The notes: generated from the letters alone by a model not told the origin. A DNA stretch of 64,000 nucleotides from Cytobacillus massiliigabonensis (GCF_900199725.1 NZ_LT904904.1:220412-284411), one strand, 5' to 3'; shown: positions 44,978 to 54,738, numbered from the stretch's first letter. Translations and numbers: made by a program.

Positions 44978-45005
44978 AGAGCATCTTGCTAATAGAAGAT
45001 GCTCT
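44978..45005. terminator. Hairpin between convergent TauE/SafE and cupin genes
   Basis: AGAGCATCTT / AAGATGCTCT, perfect 10-bp stem. No long T run, so strength is uncertain. Confidence 0.6.
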
Positions 45006-45090
45006 ATATGTTTAATGAATTTTATCAGTAAAACCTTTGGTATCTGTTTCCCAATTTTTTAAACCGAAAATAAACTTGATCCTATAAAAA

Positions 45091-45444
45091 TCAATTATAT
45101 GGGCGATAATCTACTTCTACCTTGTCTTTCTCCTGAAAGGGGGAAAGCATAAATGCTGCTTTAAAGTCTGTCGTGCCTTTATTTATGAGATAGTGGACTT
45201 TCTTTGGTTCTACGTGGATAAGGTCGCCTTTTTTACAATGAAATATTTCATTTTCGATATGGATTTCAAGTTCTCCTTCAAGAATGAAGAAATTTTCCTC
45301 CATAATATTGTGATAATGGGCTGGAAAATCCTGTCCGGGTTTTAAGACGACAACCCCGAAGTTCATCCGCGGTCCACGTAATAGATATTTTGGACCGTTG
45401 TCTCCAAATCGATATTCTCTTTCTTTTTCGTTCACAATTGTCAT
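45091..45444 (-). CDS. Cupin-domain protein of the lsr locus
   Basis: Protein of 117 aa, a single cupin barrel. Motif 1 is PAHYHNIMEENFFILEGELEI (about 52-72) with His and Glu metal ligands; motif 2 is GDLIHVEPKKVHYLINKG. Start at 45444 after GGAGTGAAG. It lies 20 bp downstream of lsrK and is probably co-transcribed. No lsrG (the usual AI-2 phosphate isomerase) is in the window, so this cupin is a candidate replacement or a sensor of a sugar-like compound; that is inference. Confidence 0.78.
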   Translation of the reverse strand: MTIVNEKEREYRFGDNGPKYLLRGPRMNFGVVVLKPGQDFPAHYHNIMEENFFILEGELEIHIENEIFHCKKGDLIHVEPKKVHYLINKGTTDFKAAFMLSPFQEKDKVEVDYRPYN

Positions 45445-45464
45445 GAGCTTCACTCCGTATCTAT

Positions 45465-47033
45465 TTATTTTAATCCAGGGGCAATCCACATATTGTCTGT
45501 TAGCTTTTTGTCTGCTAATTCAAGTTGCTTTTTGTAGACTTCCTTCCACTTCAAAAATAGCTCTTCATATACTTCATTGTTTTCGGGATCCGGATGATAA
45601 GTCTTTTCGAAAGTAATTACTTTTGAGATAGCATCATTGAAATTTTGGTAGACTTTAGCACCCACTCCTGCACAGATTGCGGCGCCTAAAGCAGTTGATT
45701 CTCTTATGACTGGGATTTTTAGTGGAATGTTTAGAACATCGCAAACGATTTGGCACCAGAGCTCACTTTTTGATGCTCCGCCAGCAAACACAATGGATTC
45801 AGGAGATGTATTTGTAATGCTGTTGACCAAATCGATATTTCCTTTTGTAACAAAGGCTGCATTTTCCATAATTGCTCTGTAGAAACTTGCTTTGTTAAAT
45901 TTATCGGGGTCTAGTTTGAAGTTGATAAAGCTTGGAGCTGCATGTTTCCAAGATTTATAGTTCATGATGTCGGAGAATGTACAAAGCATGCCATAGCTGC
46001 CAACTGGGATGTTACGTGCACGTTTTTCCATTTGGGAATAAATGCTTTCACCAGTTTGACTTTGGATGTATTGTTCAAGGTCACAGAAACTATCTCGAAA
46101 CCACCTCATAACTAAGCCGGGGAAGAAAGAGATGGCTTCATATTGCCATGTATTCGGAACTGCGTGGCAGTTGATTCTAACCCTGCATTCTTCATCGATT
46201 TGTACATGATTGGTTGTGTATTCATATTGCCAGAAGCTCCCGCCAAATACGGCGGCATCTCCCTCGCTGATCACTCCGGCACCGATGCAGCCAAGTTGGG
46301 CATCACCGCCTCCAGCTACAACTAATGTACTTGTACTCAACCCTGTAAGCGCTGACATTTCTTTGGTCACGTTTCCGATTACTGTTCCGCTTTCATGGAC
46401 TACTGGAAAAATATCATTTCTAAGATTTACTTGGCTTGCGATGCTAGGGTCCCAAACTCTTTTCGTTAGATCGAAAAGACCGGTGGTACACCCGTTTGAA
46501 GGCTCTACTGAGATTACACCTGATAAGCGGTATGTAATCCAGTCATTCAGCATGGAGACATACTTAATTTTAAGATACGTTTCAGGGAGGTTATTTTTTA
46601 CCCAGAGGATTCTTGGAATCGCTCCTAAAGAAAAGGTTTGACCTGAAATTTTATAAAGATTCGCTTCTAATGTATCACTCATGTTATATAAATTATTAAC
46701 TTCATTGTTGGAACGTGAATCTACATTCGCGCATGCCCATAATTCGTTTCCATTTTCATCGTATAATACGATTGCTTCTCTCATGCTTGTGGTAGATATG
46801 GCTATGATCTCTTTTGGATCGATGTTGCATGTTGCAATTATTTCTTTAATTAGACTTGTAATGATGCTAATGTTTTGAACAATGTCGAAATCCATAGAAC
46901 CAGGATATCTCGGGTCCTCTTTGTGTGTCCATTCAGATTGCGCTGCACCTAATTCCTGCCCCAAAGTATTAAATAAGATTACTCTTACACTGCCGGTCCC
47001 GGCATCAATAGCCATTAGGTATTTATCCATCAT
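45465..47033 (-). CDS. lsrK: Autoinducer-2 kinase
   Basis: Protein of 522 aa of the FGGY family. Phosphorylates imported AI-2 (DPD) inside the cell, trapping it and creating the ligand of LsrR. N-terminal LMAIDAGTGSVRVILFNTLG, STTSMREAIVLYD and WACANVDSRSNNEV closely follow E. coli LsrK; C-terminal FAGGASKSELWCQIVCDVL is the FGGY signature. Minus strand, 146 bp downstream of lsrR, same direction. Confidence 0.94.
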   Translation of the reverse strand: MMDKYLMAIDAGTGSVRVILFNTLGQELGAAQSEWTHKEDPRYPGSMDFDIVQNISIITSLIKEIIATCNIDPKEIIAISTTSMREAIVLYDENGNELWACANVDSRSNNEVNNLYNMSDTLEANLYKISGQTFSLGAIPRILWVKNNLPETYLKIKYVSMLNDWITYRLSGVISVEPSNGCTTGLFDLTKRVWDPSIASQVNLRNDIFPVVHESGTVIGNVTKEMSALTGLSTSTLVVAGGGDAQLGCIGAGVISEGDAAVFGGSFWQYEYTTNHVQIDEECRVRINCHAVPNTWQYEAISFFPGLVMRWFRDSFCDLEQYIQSQTGESIYSQMEKRARNIPVGSYGMLCTFSDIMNYKSWKHAAPSFINFKLDPDKFNKASFYRAIMENAAFVTKGNIDLVNSITNTSPESIVFAGGASKSELWCQIVCDVLNIPLKIPVIRESTALGAAICAGVGAKVYQNFNDAISKVITFEKTYHPDPENNEVYEELFLKWKEVYKKQLELADKKLTDNMWIAPGLK

Positions 47034-47179
47034 TCTCTACCTTTCGTATGTTTTTTTGAAAAAAGCATAGGGGGAAAATTAACACAGTAGCGAACATGTG
47101 AAATGATCAGTATGCAAAACTAGGGGCGTAAGTAATGCACATGTCCGGTGTTTTATCCCCTCAAAAAACGAAAAGCTTC

Positions 47180-48100
47180 TTAAATCAAACTCTGAGCGAC
47201 TAATTCATCTGTAATTAATACATCAATGTACCCCCCTTTTAAAGCGCCGATGATGGCATCCTTTTTAGCTAAACCACCTGCAACGGCGACAACATTATGA
47301 AGTGATTTTAGTACATCTATATCAGTACTAATTAGCATATTATGAAAATCTAAATCCAAAATATTCCCATTAATATCATAAAACTGGCTTAATAGATCTC
47401 CCACAGCTCCTTTTGATTTTAAGATTTCAAAATCATTCGTGTCCATGTACCCTTCTTTAATTAAGGTTGCGCGATCATTTAAGGCGCCAATTCCTATAAC
47501 AGTAATATTGGAATACGGAATCATATCCAGTATTTTTTTTACCTGCTTTTCCTCTAATAGATGACTGGCAATTTCTTTCGATGATACAAGTAATGGAGAA
47601 GGTACAATATAGTGATTGTAATTTGGATTCGTGTAATAGTCTGATCTTGTATCGATAGCTGTTGGCATGTAGAATTTCACACCGCCTGATAAGGATACGA
47701 AGGTAACATTATATTTAGTCGAAATTCGTAAGTGACCCAAGGTTTTCGATACGGCTTCTCCGTAACCAATGCTAATCATTGTGTCGCTTGTAATGCGATC
47801 TTCAATGTATTGAGCAGCCGCGATGGGAAGACTGTCTGCATTTGTATCATGGGAGGTTGGGACAATGTAAATGTCCTTTAAGCTGTATTTTTCTTTTATT
47901 TTATTTTGAAGCTCAATATTATCAAGTTTTTCTAAGTTGATTTTAAATTGAATGACATTATTGGTTTTTGCCTTTTCAAGGTATTTAATAACCTTCATTC
48001 TTGAAAGATTCAAAGACTCAGAGATTTCATTTTGAGTTTTCCCTTCAATATAATATTGCCACGCAATTTTCACGATTAAATCATTTTCATACATCATCAT
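47180..48100 (-). CDS. lsrR: AI-2-responsive regulator LsrR, SorC family
   Basis: Protein of about 306 aa. N-terminal HTH (KIAWQYYIEGKTQNEISESLNLSRMKVIKYLEKAK) and a sugar-phosphate-binding SorC domain (ISIGYGEAVSKTLGHL; GIGALNDRAT; VVAVAGGLAKKDAI). Represses lsr genes until phospho-AI-2 binds. Several adjacent in-frame starts (48106 GTG, 48100, 48097, 48094 ATG) cannot be separated. Divergent from lsrACDB across a 354-bp AT-rich region. Confidence 0.93.
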   Translation of the reverse strand: MMMYENDLIVKIAWQYYIEGKTQNEISESLNLSRMKVIKYLEKAKTNNVIQFKINLEKLDNIELQNKIKEKYSLKDIYIVPTSHDTNADSLPIAAAQYIEDRITSDTMISIGYGEAVSKTLGHLRISTKYNVTFVSLSGGVKFYMPTAIDTRSDYYTNPNYNHYIVPSPLLVSSKEIASHLLEEKQVKKILDMIPYSNITVIGIGALNDRATLIKEGYMDTNDFEILKSKGAVGDLLSQFYDINGNILDLDFHNMLISTDIDVLKSLHNVVAVAGGLAKKDAIIGALKGGYIDVLITDELVAQSLI

Positions 48101-48121
48101 AATCACTCTTTGTATTAAATT

Positions 48122-48149
48122 TGTTTTACAAAATATTTATAGTAAAACA
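48122..48149. promoter_or_regulatory. Inverted repeat at the lsrR promoter
   Basis: TGTTTTAC / GTAAAACA, 8-bp arms with a 12-bp spacer, 22 bp upstream of lsrR. Candidate LsrR operator. The rest of the 354-bp intergenic region is very AT-rich without further clear structure. Confidence 0.5.
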
Positions 48150-48400
48150 TTTGTTGGATATTAAAGTTAATATAACAACTAATAATTTGTTCGTCAATAT
48201 CTGTAATTTTTTAATTTTTATTGCTGGGTGAAACTAAGTAAACCCTCTAAAATAATAATATTTATAACAATAAATGTATTTGTGATTCATATATTTTATG
48301 AAGAGGATGTTATTATTTTTCGAATAATTTAAATTATCAAAATAAAAATAAAATGATGCTTGATTAATAAAATGTTTTAAATTATAATTTTGTATCAAAG

Positions 48401-48414
48401 AGAAAGCGGTTACA
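48401..48414. promoter_or_regulatory. cre site upstream of lsrA
   Basis: AGAAAGCGGTTACA fits the cre consensus TGNAANCGNTTNCA except for its first base and lies 47 bp before lsrA. Suggests CcpA control of AI-2 uptake, parallel to the CRP control of lsr in enteric bacteria. Confidence 0.7.
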
Positions 48415-48460
48415 AAAATTCTGCATACATAGATAAAAGTTCAAGTATGGAGGGTATTTT

Positions 48461-49966
48461 ATGGGGGAAATGAAACAGTTAGTAAAGTTAGATCATATTG
48501 AAAAGTCATTTAACCAAAACAAGGTGTTAAAAGGTGTATCGCTGGAAATTAATCAGTCCGAAGTAATCTCAATTATTGGCGGCAATGGAGCTGGGAAAAG
48601 TACACTAATGAAAATTCTTACCGGCGTTTATAAGCCAGATGAAGGCAGCATCGAAATTAATGGAGAAAAGGTAACGAATTATAATCCATCCATCGCTCAT
48701 GAAAAAGGCGTTTATCTAGTCCCTCAAGAACCTCTACTATTCCCTAATATGACGATTGAACAAAATTTAACAATTGGTTTTCATAAGAAGAAGCAGGTAG
48801 TCAGAGAATCAGCGAAAAAACTAATTGAACAACTAGGCTGGACGATTGATTTGAATCGATACGCTATTTCGTTATCAATCGCTGAGCAGCAGCAGGTCGA
48901 AATCATTAAAGGACTCTTAAGAGATTCGAAGGTATTAATTTTAGATGAACCTACATCTTCCTTAACATTCGCAGAAACGGAATCCTTATTCAAGTTGATT
49001 GAACAGTTAAAGACTGCTGGAGTTGGAATCTTCTATATCACACATAGGTTAGATGAAGTGTTCCAAATCTCATCACATGCAGTGATTTTAAGAGATGGAA
49101 AAATTACGTTAAAAGGAAAGATTAATGAGTTTACAAAGGAAATGCTGATTCAAGGGTTGCTGCCGATGGATAGTGAAAAAGATGGCAGTCATTCGTATGA
49201 GAAGCATTCCATCGATCGATTGAAAGAAGAAAAGATATTACAGGTGCAAGATTTATGTGGAGATGGCTTCAAGAATATTAGTTTTGAGGTGTTTAAAGGA
49301 GAGGTTGTCGGGTTAGCGGGTCTTGTAGGAGCTGGAAGAACAGAAATCGCTGAGGCGATATATGGGGTTACTCAAGTAAAGAGCGGAAAGGTTATATTAA
49401 ACGGGAAAGATATTACTCACTTACGTGTGAAGGAAACAATTGAAACCGGTTTAGCCTATATCCCCGAGGATCGCTTTTTGAATGGGATTTTTTCGATCAG
49501 CTCGATCAGCAGTAATGTGACAGCTCAAGTCATTAAGAAGCACAAGTATTTTATAAATAAACAATTTGAAGAAGAAATTACAGATGAGTATGTTAGCAAG
49601 CTAAGTATTAAAATTAGCAGCCATGAGGATGAAATTCGATCATTGTCTGGGGGGAATCAGCAAAAGGTTGTCATTTCAAGAATCTTATCAACGAATCCGA
49701 AGCTAATTATTATGGATGAACCTACTAGAGGGATTGATGCTGCGGCTAGAAGTGATATTTATAACATTATTACTCAATTAAAGGGGCAAGGTTATTCGAT
49801 CGTACTTATTTCCTCTGACTTAGAAGAGATTGAGCGAATAAGTGATCGAATCTACGTGATTTATCGAGGAACGTGCAATGTATGTCTCGATTCCGAAGAG
49901 ATTAATGCAACAAATGTAATGAGAGCAGCCTTTGGCACCTATAAAGGAAGTGAAAATTATGTCTAG
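48461..49966 (+). CDS. lsrA: AI-2 import ABC transporter ATPase
   Basis: Protein of 501 aa with two ABC domains, as in sugar importers. First Walker A GGNGAGKST (about 38-46), VPQEPLLFPNMT Q-loop, LSIAEQQQVEIIKG signature, LILDEPTSSL Walker B; the second half has GLVGAGRTE and LSGGNQQKV, LIIMDEPTRGID. Ribosome site GGAGGG. First gene of lsrACDBF; overlaps lsrC by 8 bp. Confidence 0.94.
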   Translation: MGEMKQLVKLDHIEKSFNQNKVLKGVSLEINQSEVISIIGGNGAGKSTLMKILTGVYKPDEGSIEINGEKVTNYNPSIAHEKGVYLVPQEPLLFPNMTIEQNLTIGFHKKKQVVRESAKKLIEQLGWTIDLNRYAISLSIAEQQQVEIIKGLLRDSKVLILDEPTSSLTFAETESLFKLIEQLKTAGVGIFYITHRLDEVFQISSHAVILRDGKITLKGKINEFTKEMLIQGLLPMDSEKDGSHSYEKHSIDRLKEEKILQVQDLCGDGFKNISFEVFKGEVVGLAGLVGAGRTEIAEAIYGVTQVKSGKVILNGKDITHLRVKETIETGLAYIPEDRFLNGIFSISSISSNVTAQVIKKHKYFINKQFEEEITDEYVSKLSIKISSHEDEIRSLSGGNQQKVVISRILSTNPKLIIMDEPTRGIDAAARSDIYNIITQLKGQGYSIVLISSDLEEIERISDRIYVIYRGTCNVCLDSEEINATNVMRAAFGTYKGSENYV

Positions 49967-50960
49967 GCTCATTAGCATAACAAAGCATCGGGAAATTAGG
50001 ACGGTTCTATTCTTGCTGCTGCTATTTCTAATTGTAGGAATGGTCAATCCAGACTTTGTAACTATATCCAATATTGAGAATGCTGTAAAAAATAGCTTGC
50101 TGTATATTGTGCTTGCAGTTGGAATAACATTCGTCCTGCTAACGGGTGAGATTGATATTTCGGTTGGAGGGATTTTAGGCTTGAGTGCTGCTGTGAGCGG
50201 AATGTTTTTACGGGATGGTGGGAGTGTATTTCTAGCTGTTCTCATAGCAATTGTAATTGGCGGTGTTATTGGGCTAATAAATGGCTTAGGGGTTACAAAG
50301 TTAAGAATCTCTTCCTTTATTATGACTTTAGGAATGCTTGAGATTGCTAGAGTTGTTCAAGTCATTTTCACAAATGGGAAATGGGTAGAGAATCTCCCGA
50401 AAACGTTTAAACAAATATCTCAGAGTAGTATTTTAGGTGTTAATACAATCGGAATTATTGTGATTGCTGCTGTTATTCTCATTCACTTGTTCTTGGTGAA
50501 TAGCAGAAAGGGCCGGTATTTCGCTGCCATTGGTGATAACCAGGATGGTGCGGTATTAATCGGAATACCTGTGAAGAAATACAAGGTTTTTGCTTTTGTT
50601 ATTTCGGGGATTTGTGCCTCTGTTGCAGGATTGATCTTTGCGAGTCAAGTTGGATTTATTTCTACAACTGCTGGGATAGGGATCGAGATGACAGTCATTG
50701 CAGCGGCTGTTCTGGGGGGAGTTTCTTTAAGTGGAGGAATAGGTTCTGTCATTGGTGCATCGGTTGGAGCGATTATTATGAGCTCTATTAATTCGGCTCT
50801 TGTATTTTTAAAGGTTCCTGCATTTTGGAATTCAGCAATTTCAGGCTTACTCCTAATAATCATCGTAGTAGCAGATGTCCTGATTGTGCGTCGGGCAAAC
50901 AAAAAGGCAAATAAAGAACGGTTAAATGCTAGAATCCTAAACTATCAGGAAGGGGCGTAG
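49959..50960 (+). CDS. lsrC: AI-2 import permease LsrC
   Basis: Protein of 333 aa with about ten membrane helices of the BPD_transp_2 (ribose/AI-2) class. Signature segments are LLTGEIDISVGGILGLSAAV and the loop GDNQDGAVLIGIPVKKYKVFAFVISGICA that contacts the ATPase. Start at 49959 after AAGGAAGTG. Works as a heterodimer with LsrD. Confidence 0.93.
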   Translation: MSRLISITKHREIRTVLFLLLLFLIVGMVNPDFVTISNIENAVKNSLLYIVLAVGITFVLLTGEIDISVGGILGLSAAVSGMFLRDGGSVFLAVLIAIVIGGVIGLINGLGVTKLRISSFIMTLGMLEIARVVQVIFTNGKWVENLPKTFKQISQSSILGVNTIGIIVIAAVILIHLFLVNSRKGRYFAAIGDNQDGAVLIGIPVKKYKVFAFVISGICASVAGLIFASQVGFISTTAGIGIEMTVIAAAVLGGVSLSGGIGSVIGASVGAIIMSSINSALVFLKVPAFWNSAISGLLLIIIVVADVLIVRRANKKANKERLNARILNYQEGA

Positions 50961-50967
50961 AAAAGGG

Positions 50968-51975
50968 ATGCTGAGAAAAATACCCAAATGGAATCTCATT
51001 CTCCTCCTTATCTTGGTCACTGAAATGATCATTTTTGGTTTACTGAACCCTAGATTTTGGAACATACATGTTCTTTTAAATAGTTTTAATGATTTTATCG
51101 GAATTGCTATTATTGCCTTTTTCGTTACATTTGTCATTATTACAGGCGGAATTGATATATCTGGCGGTGCAATTATTGGATTAACCTCTGTTGTTGTGGG
51201 GATTTTATCACAAGTGGCAGGGTTAAATATTTGGATTGCTGTCCTTTTGGCGGTAGCAGTTGGTGGCTTATGCGGGTTGTTGAATGGTGTACTCATTGCT
51301 TATGCAAGAGTGCAGGCGATGGTTATTACTCTTGGCGGCATGCTTCTATATAGTGGTGTTGCCCTCGTGTTGGTTGGGCTGTCCGGTGCTAGTACGTATG
51401 AAGGAATTTCAGGCTTTTCTCAAGGGTTTATTAATCTAGCAAATGGAAAGATCTTTGGAATTCCGCATTCAGTTGTCATTTTCTTAGTATTGTTGATATT
51501 TGCATATCTTCTGCTCCATCGTACGAGATATGGAAGATACATTTATTTAACTGGGATTAACCAAAATTCTGCAGAGTACTCGGGGATTGACACGAGGAAA
51601 ATTATTACAAGCACGTATGTATTATCGGGGCTAAGTGCAGGTGTTGCTGGGGTGATTCTAACCTCGTATCTAGGCAGTGCGCGTGCGGATTTTGGTGCAG
51701 AATATTTAATGCCCATTCTCACGGCTGTTGTATTAGGAGGAACATTAATAACAGGCGGTAAAGGGGGTGTTGTCGGTACTGCTCTTGCAAGCATCATCAT
51801 CGGTTTTTTGAAGCTTGGCTTACAAATGGGGGGCATACAAACGCAATATATCGGATTAGCAACAGGGTTACTATTGATTATTTCAGTTGCATTCTTAGGA
51901 GTTCCAGATTTCAAGTCCAATATGAAACGGTTAGTTACTATTAAAAAGGATAGAGGGGGCAAACTAAATGCGTAA
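50968..51975 (+). CDS. lsrD: AI-2 import permease LsrD
   Basis: Protein of 335 aa, same fold as LsrC. ITGGIDISGGAIIGLTSVVVG and GINQNSAEYSGIDTRKIITSTYVLSGLSAG are the matching motifs. Seven bases after lsrC and overlapping lsrB by 8 bp, so the three are translationally linked. Confidence 0.93.
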   Translation: MLRKIPKWNLILLLILVTEMIIFGLLNPRFWNIHVLLNSFNDFIGIAIIAFFVTFVIITGGIDISGGAIIGLTSVVVGILSQVAGLNIWIAVLLAVAVGGLCGLLNGVLIAYARVQAMVITLGGMLLYSGVALVLVGLSGASTYEGISGFSQGFINLANGKIFGIPHSVVIFLVLLIFAYLLLHRTRYGRYIYLTGINQNSAEYSGIDTRKIITSTYVLSGLSAGVAGVILTSYLGSARADFGAEYLMPILTAVVLGGTLITGGKGGVVGTALASIIIGFLKLGLQMGGIQTQYIGLATGLLLIISVAFLGVPDFKSNMKRLVTIKKDRGGKLNA

Positions 51976-53035
51976 ATCAAAGTTTTTCAAAATATTAACC
52001 GGTGTGGCACTTTCAACTCTTGTTTTGGCAGCTTGTAATAGTGAGGAAGCTGGAAAAAAGGCAGATAAAGATCCTAGTGATGTTGAAGTAGTATTTATCC
52101 CCAAAATGACTGGAAATGCATTCTTTGAGTCTGGGAATGATGGTGCCCAAGAAATGGCCGAAAAAATTGGGTTTAATGTTAAATATGATGGGGCGCCTGA
52201 AGGAACAGTTGCCAATCAAGTACAAATCATTAATAGTGCTGTCAATAGTGGTGCAGATGCAATCGCCATTTCGTCTGTATCTTCGGATGGTCTTAATCAG
52301 GCATTACAAAAAGCGTTAGATGCTGGGATAAAGGTTGTGACTTGGGATTCAGATGTGGATCCGAAATATCGATCTGTATATATCAACCAAGGTACCCCTG
52401 ATATTCTAGGTTCCATGCTCGTTGATATGGCTGCAGGACAGCTTGATAATCCTGACGATGCACAAAAGGTAGCTTGGTTCTACTCAAGTCCAACGGTTCC
52501 TGACCAAAATTCATGGGTTGAATATGCAAATAAGTATATGAAAGAAAAATATCCAAAATGGGAAGTAGTTACAACTCAATTTGGTGAAGGGAATGAGCAA
52601 AAGTCTTTACAAGTAGGAGAGAGTATCCTTGATACGTATCAAGACATTGATGTCATTATTTGTCCTGACTCCACTGCTCTTCCAGCAATGGCGCAAGCTG
52701 CACAAAATAAAGGGTTAGATAAAAACGAGGTCATTATTACAGGTTTTGCATCACCAAACTCAATGAGACAATATATTGAAAATGACATAATTGAAAATCA
52801 CGGTTTATGGGATGTAAAAGATCAAGGGGCTCTAGCTGTGTATATTGCTTACCATTTAGCATTAGGCAATGAACTTAAAGTTGGTGATGCTCTTGATGTA
52901 CCTGAGCTTGGTGAAGTAAAGGTCGAGCCAAACTCTGTTCAGGGTTATGACTATGAAGCAGAAGACTCTGGAATTATTGTATTGCCTGAACGAATTGTAT
53001 TCACGAAAGCAAATACGCAAGAGTACGATTTTTGA
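51968..53035 (+). CDS. lsrB: AI-2-binding lipoprotein LsrB
   Basis: Protein of 355 aa. Signal peptide with lipobox LAAC (Cys22), then a periplasmic-binding domain of the ribose type (VVFIPKMTGNAFFESGNDGAQEMAEKIGF; VTWDSDVDPKYRSVYINQ; IICPDSTALPAMAQAAQ; GFASPNSMRQYI). The DSD and GFASPN patches include the residues that contact AI-2 in known LsrB proteins, which supports a genuine AI-2 receptor and not a generic ribose binder. Confidence 0.93.
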   Translation: MRKSKFFKILTGVALSTLVLAACNSEEAGKKADKDPSDVEVVFIPKMTGNAFFESGNDGAQEMAEKIGFNVKYDGAPEGTVANQVQIINSAVNSGADAIAISSVSSDGLNQALQKALDAGIKVVTWDSDVDPKYRSVYINQGTPDILGSMLVDMAAGQLDNPDDAQKVAWFYSSPTVPDQNSWVEYANKYMKEKYPKWEVVTTQFGEGNEQKSLQVGESILDTYQDIDVIICPDSTALPAMAQAAQNKGLDKNEVIITGFASPNSMRQYIENDIIENHGLWDVKDQGALAVYIAYHLALGNELKVGDALDVPELGEVKVEPNSVQGYDYEAEDSGIIVLPERIVFTKANTQEYDF

Positions 53036-53100
53036 TGAACACTATTCTGTTTTATAAATAAGAAATTTACTAGATTACTAACTAGGGAAGGAAGATTAAT

Positions 53101-53994
53101 ATGGCAGATATTATTGGAAACAAAGCAGCGAAAAATTTTGCAGAGAGTATTCCTTTTGCAAACAATGGGAATTTCCATGTGAAGGGTGCTGCAAATTTAG
53201 ATTGGGGAATGAAAGACAGACTATCAAGAATTTTCAACCCGAAAAGTGGAAGGACAGTTATGCTTGCATTTGATCATGGCTATTTCATGGGACCTACATC
53301 TGGGCTAGAACGTTTAGATATTCTAATTCCTAAACTAGCAAAATATGCAGATTGCTTAATGGGAACTAGAGGTGCGATTAGAAGCAGCGTGCCGCCAAGT
53401 TTTAATAAATCGATTGCCCTTAGAGCTTCATCTGGTTCAAGTATATTACAAGATGATTTAAGCCGTGAATCAATGGTTGTTGATATCGAGGATGCTATCC
53501 GAATGAATGCAAGTGCAATAGCGATCCAAACATTCATAGGTGCGGCTGGGCAAAAAGAAACGATTGAACAATTGAATAAGGCGGTGAATCTTGGAACAAG
53601 ATACTCGATTCCTACAATGGGTGTCGTAGCGGTAGGGAAGGAAATGGAGCGTACAACTCAATTCTTCCTATTAGCAACAAGAATGCTAGCGGAATTTGGG
53701 GCTTCCATCGTCAAAACATACTATTGTGATGACTTCGAAAAAGTCGCTTCGGCTTGTCCGGTACCGTTAGTAGTAGCTGGCGGTAAGAAAATTCATGAAA
53801 AGGATGCGTTAACTCTAGCATACAGATCTGTTCAAGGAGGTGCAGCAGGGGTTGACATGGGAAGGAATATTTTCCAATCCGAATTCCCTGAGGAAATGAT
53901 TCAAGCCGTTACAAAGGTAGTACATGAAGGTTACACAGATATAGAAGCATATGAATTTTTCTTAGATGCAAAAAATGTGAAGAATGAAGTTTAA
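53101..53994 (+). CDS. lsrF: AI-2 processing thiolase LsrF
   Basis: Protein of 297 aa, DeoC/FbaB-type aldolase barrel. Transfers an acetyl group from the isomerised phospho-AI-2 product to CoA, giving acetyl-CoA and dihydroxyacetone phosphate. Contains LAFDHGYFMGPTSGLE and the Schiff-base-type lysine K205 in SIVKTYYCDDF. Ribosome site GGGAAGGAAG. Ends the lsr operon, followed by a terminator. Confidence 0.94.
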   Translation: MADIIGNKAAKNFAESIPFANNGNFHVKGAANLDWGMKDRLSRIFNPKSGRTVMLAFDHGYFMGPTSGLERLDILIPKLAKYADCLMGTRGAIRSSVPPSFNKSIALRASSGSSILQDDLSRESMVVDIEDAIRMNASAIAIQTFIGAAGQKETIEQLNKAVNLGTRYSIPTMGVVAVGKEMERTTQFFLLATRMLAEFGASIVKTYYCDDFEKVASACPVPLVVAGGKKIHEKDALTLAYRSVQGGAAGVDMGRNIFQSEFPEEMIQAVTKVVHEGYTDIEAYEFFLDAKNVKNEV

Positions 53995-54027
53995 GCTTTG
54001 TAATAGCACTGTACTATTGATTGTCAT

Positions 54028-54058
54028 AAAGCTTCTACTGGGATAAGGTAGAAGCTTT
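54028..54058 (+). terminator. Intrinsic terminator after lsrF
   Basis: AAAGCTTCTAC / GTAGAAGCTTT perfect 11-bp stem followed by CCTGTTTT. Confidence 0.85.
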
Positions 54059-54106
54059 CCTGTTTTAGTCTGCTTTATAGCAATATAACTTAATGGAGGG
54101 ATTTAA

Positions 54107-54616
54107 ATGGCAAAAGTCGCATTTTTACTAGCGCCAGATTTTGAAGACTCAGAAATGAAAAACCCATATGATGAATTGAAAAAGGCAGGTCATGAGACGA
54201 TTATTATCGGGAATGAACGGGGAGTTGAATGCACGGGTAAAAAAAATACAGTAACGTATGTAACTGAAATGGCTGCTTCAGAGGTAAATGCAGATGAGTT
54301 AGATGCTATAGTCATCCCCGGTGGAAGTGCACCTGAAGAATTGAGAATACATCCGGAAGTAGTTCAACTTGTAAAACGTTTAAATGAAAGATCAAAAGTA
54401 ATTGCTGGAATCTGCCATGGTCCACAAGTGATGATTAGTGCTGATATCCTTAAAGGGAAGGAAAGCACAAGCTATATTGGCATCCGTGACGATGTTATCA
54501 ATAGCGGGGCTGCCTATCTTGATGAAGAAGTAGTTGTAAGTGGAAATATCATCACTTCTAGAACACCAAAGGATGAACCTGCCTTTATTCGAGAAATATT
54601 AAATAAATTAATGTAG
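54107..54616 (+). CDS. DJ-1/PfpI-family general stress protein (YfkM-like)
   Basis: Protein of 169 aa. DJ-1/PfpI domain with the nucleophile-elbow Cys in AGICHGPQ (about C102) and the conserved Glu in FEDSE near the N terminus. Bacillus YfkM (general stress protein 18) is the closest pattern. Proposed activities in the family are deglycase, glyoxalase and protease; not decidable here. Sits between lsrF and the reductase as a single gene. Confidence 0.88.
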   Translation: MAKVAFLLAPDFEDSEMKNPYDELKKAGHETIIIGNERGVECTGKKNTVTYVTEMAASEVNADELDAIVIPGGSAPEELRIHPEVVQLVKRLNERSKVIAGICHGPQVMISADILKGKESTSYIGIRDDVINSGAAYLDEEVVVSGNIITSRTPKDEPAFIREILNKLM

Positions 54617-54677
54617 CTAGAGATACCTAAAAGAAATACACCTGTTTAGATCAGCAGGGAAAGCTTAGATGGACAAT

Positions 54678-54720
54678 GAAAAGAGCATTTAACTATTAGT
54701 GATCGTTAGATGCTCTTTTC
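54678..54720. terminator. Hairpin between convergent DJ-1 and reductase genes
   Basis: GAAAAGAGCAT / ATGCTCTTTTC, perfect 11-bp stem; probably terminates both genes. Confidence 0.7.
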
Positions 54721-54738
54721 AACTGGAAAAATTATATT

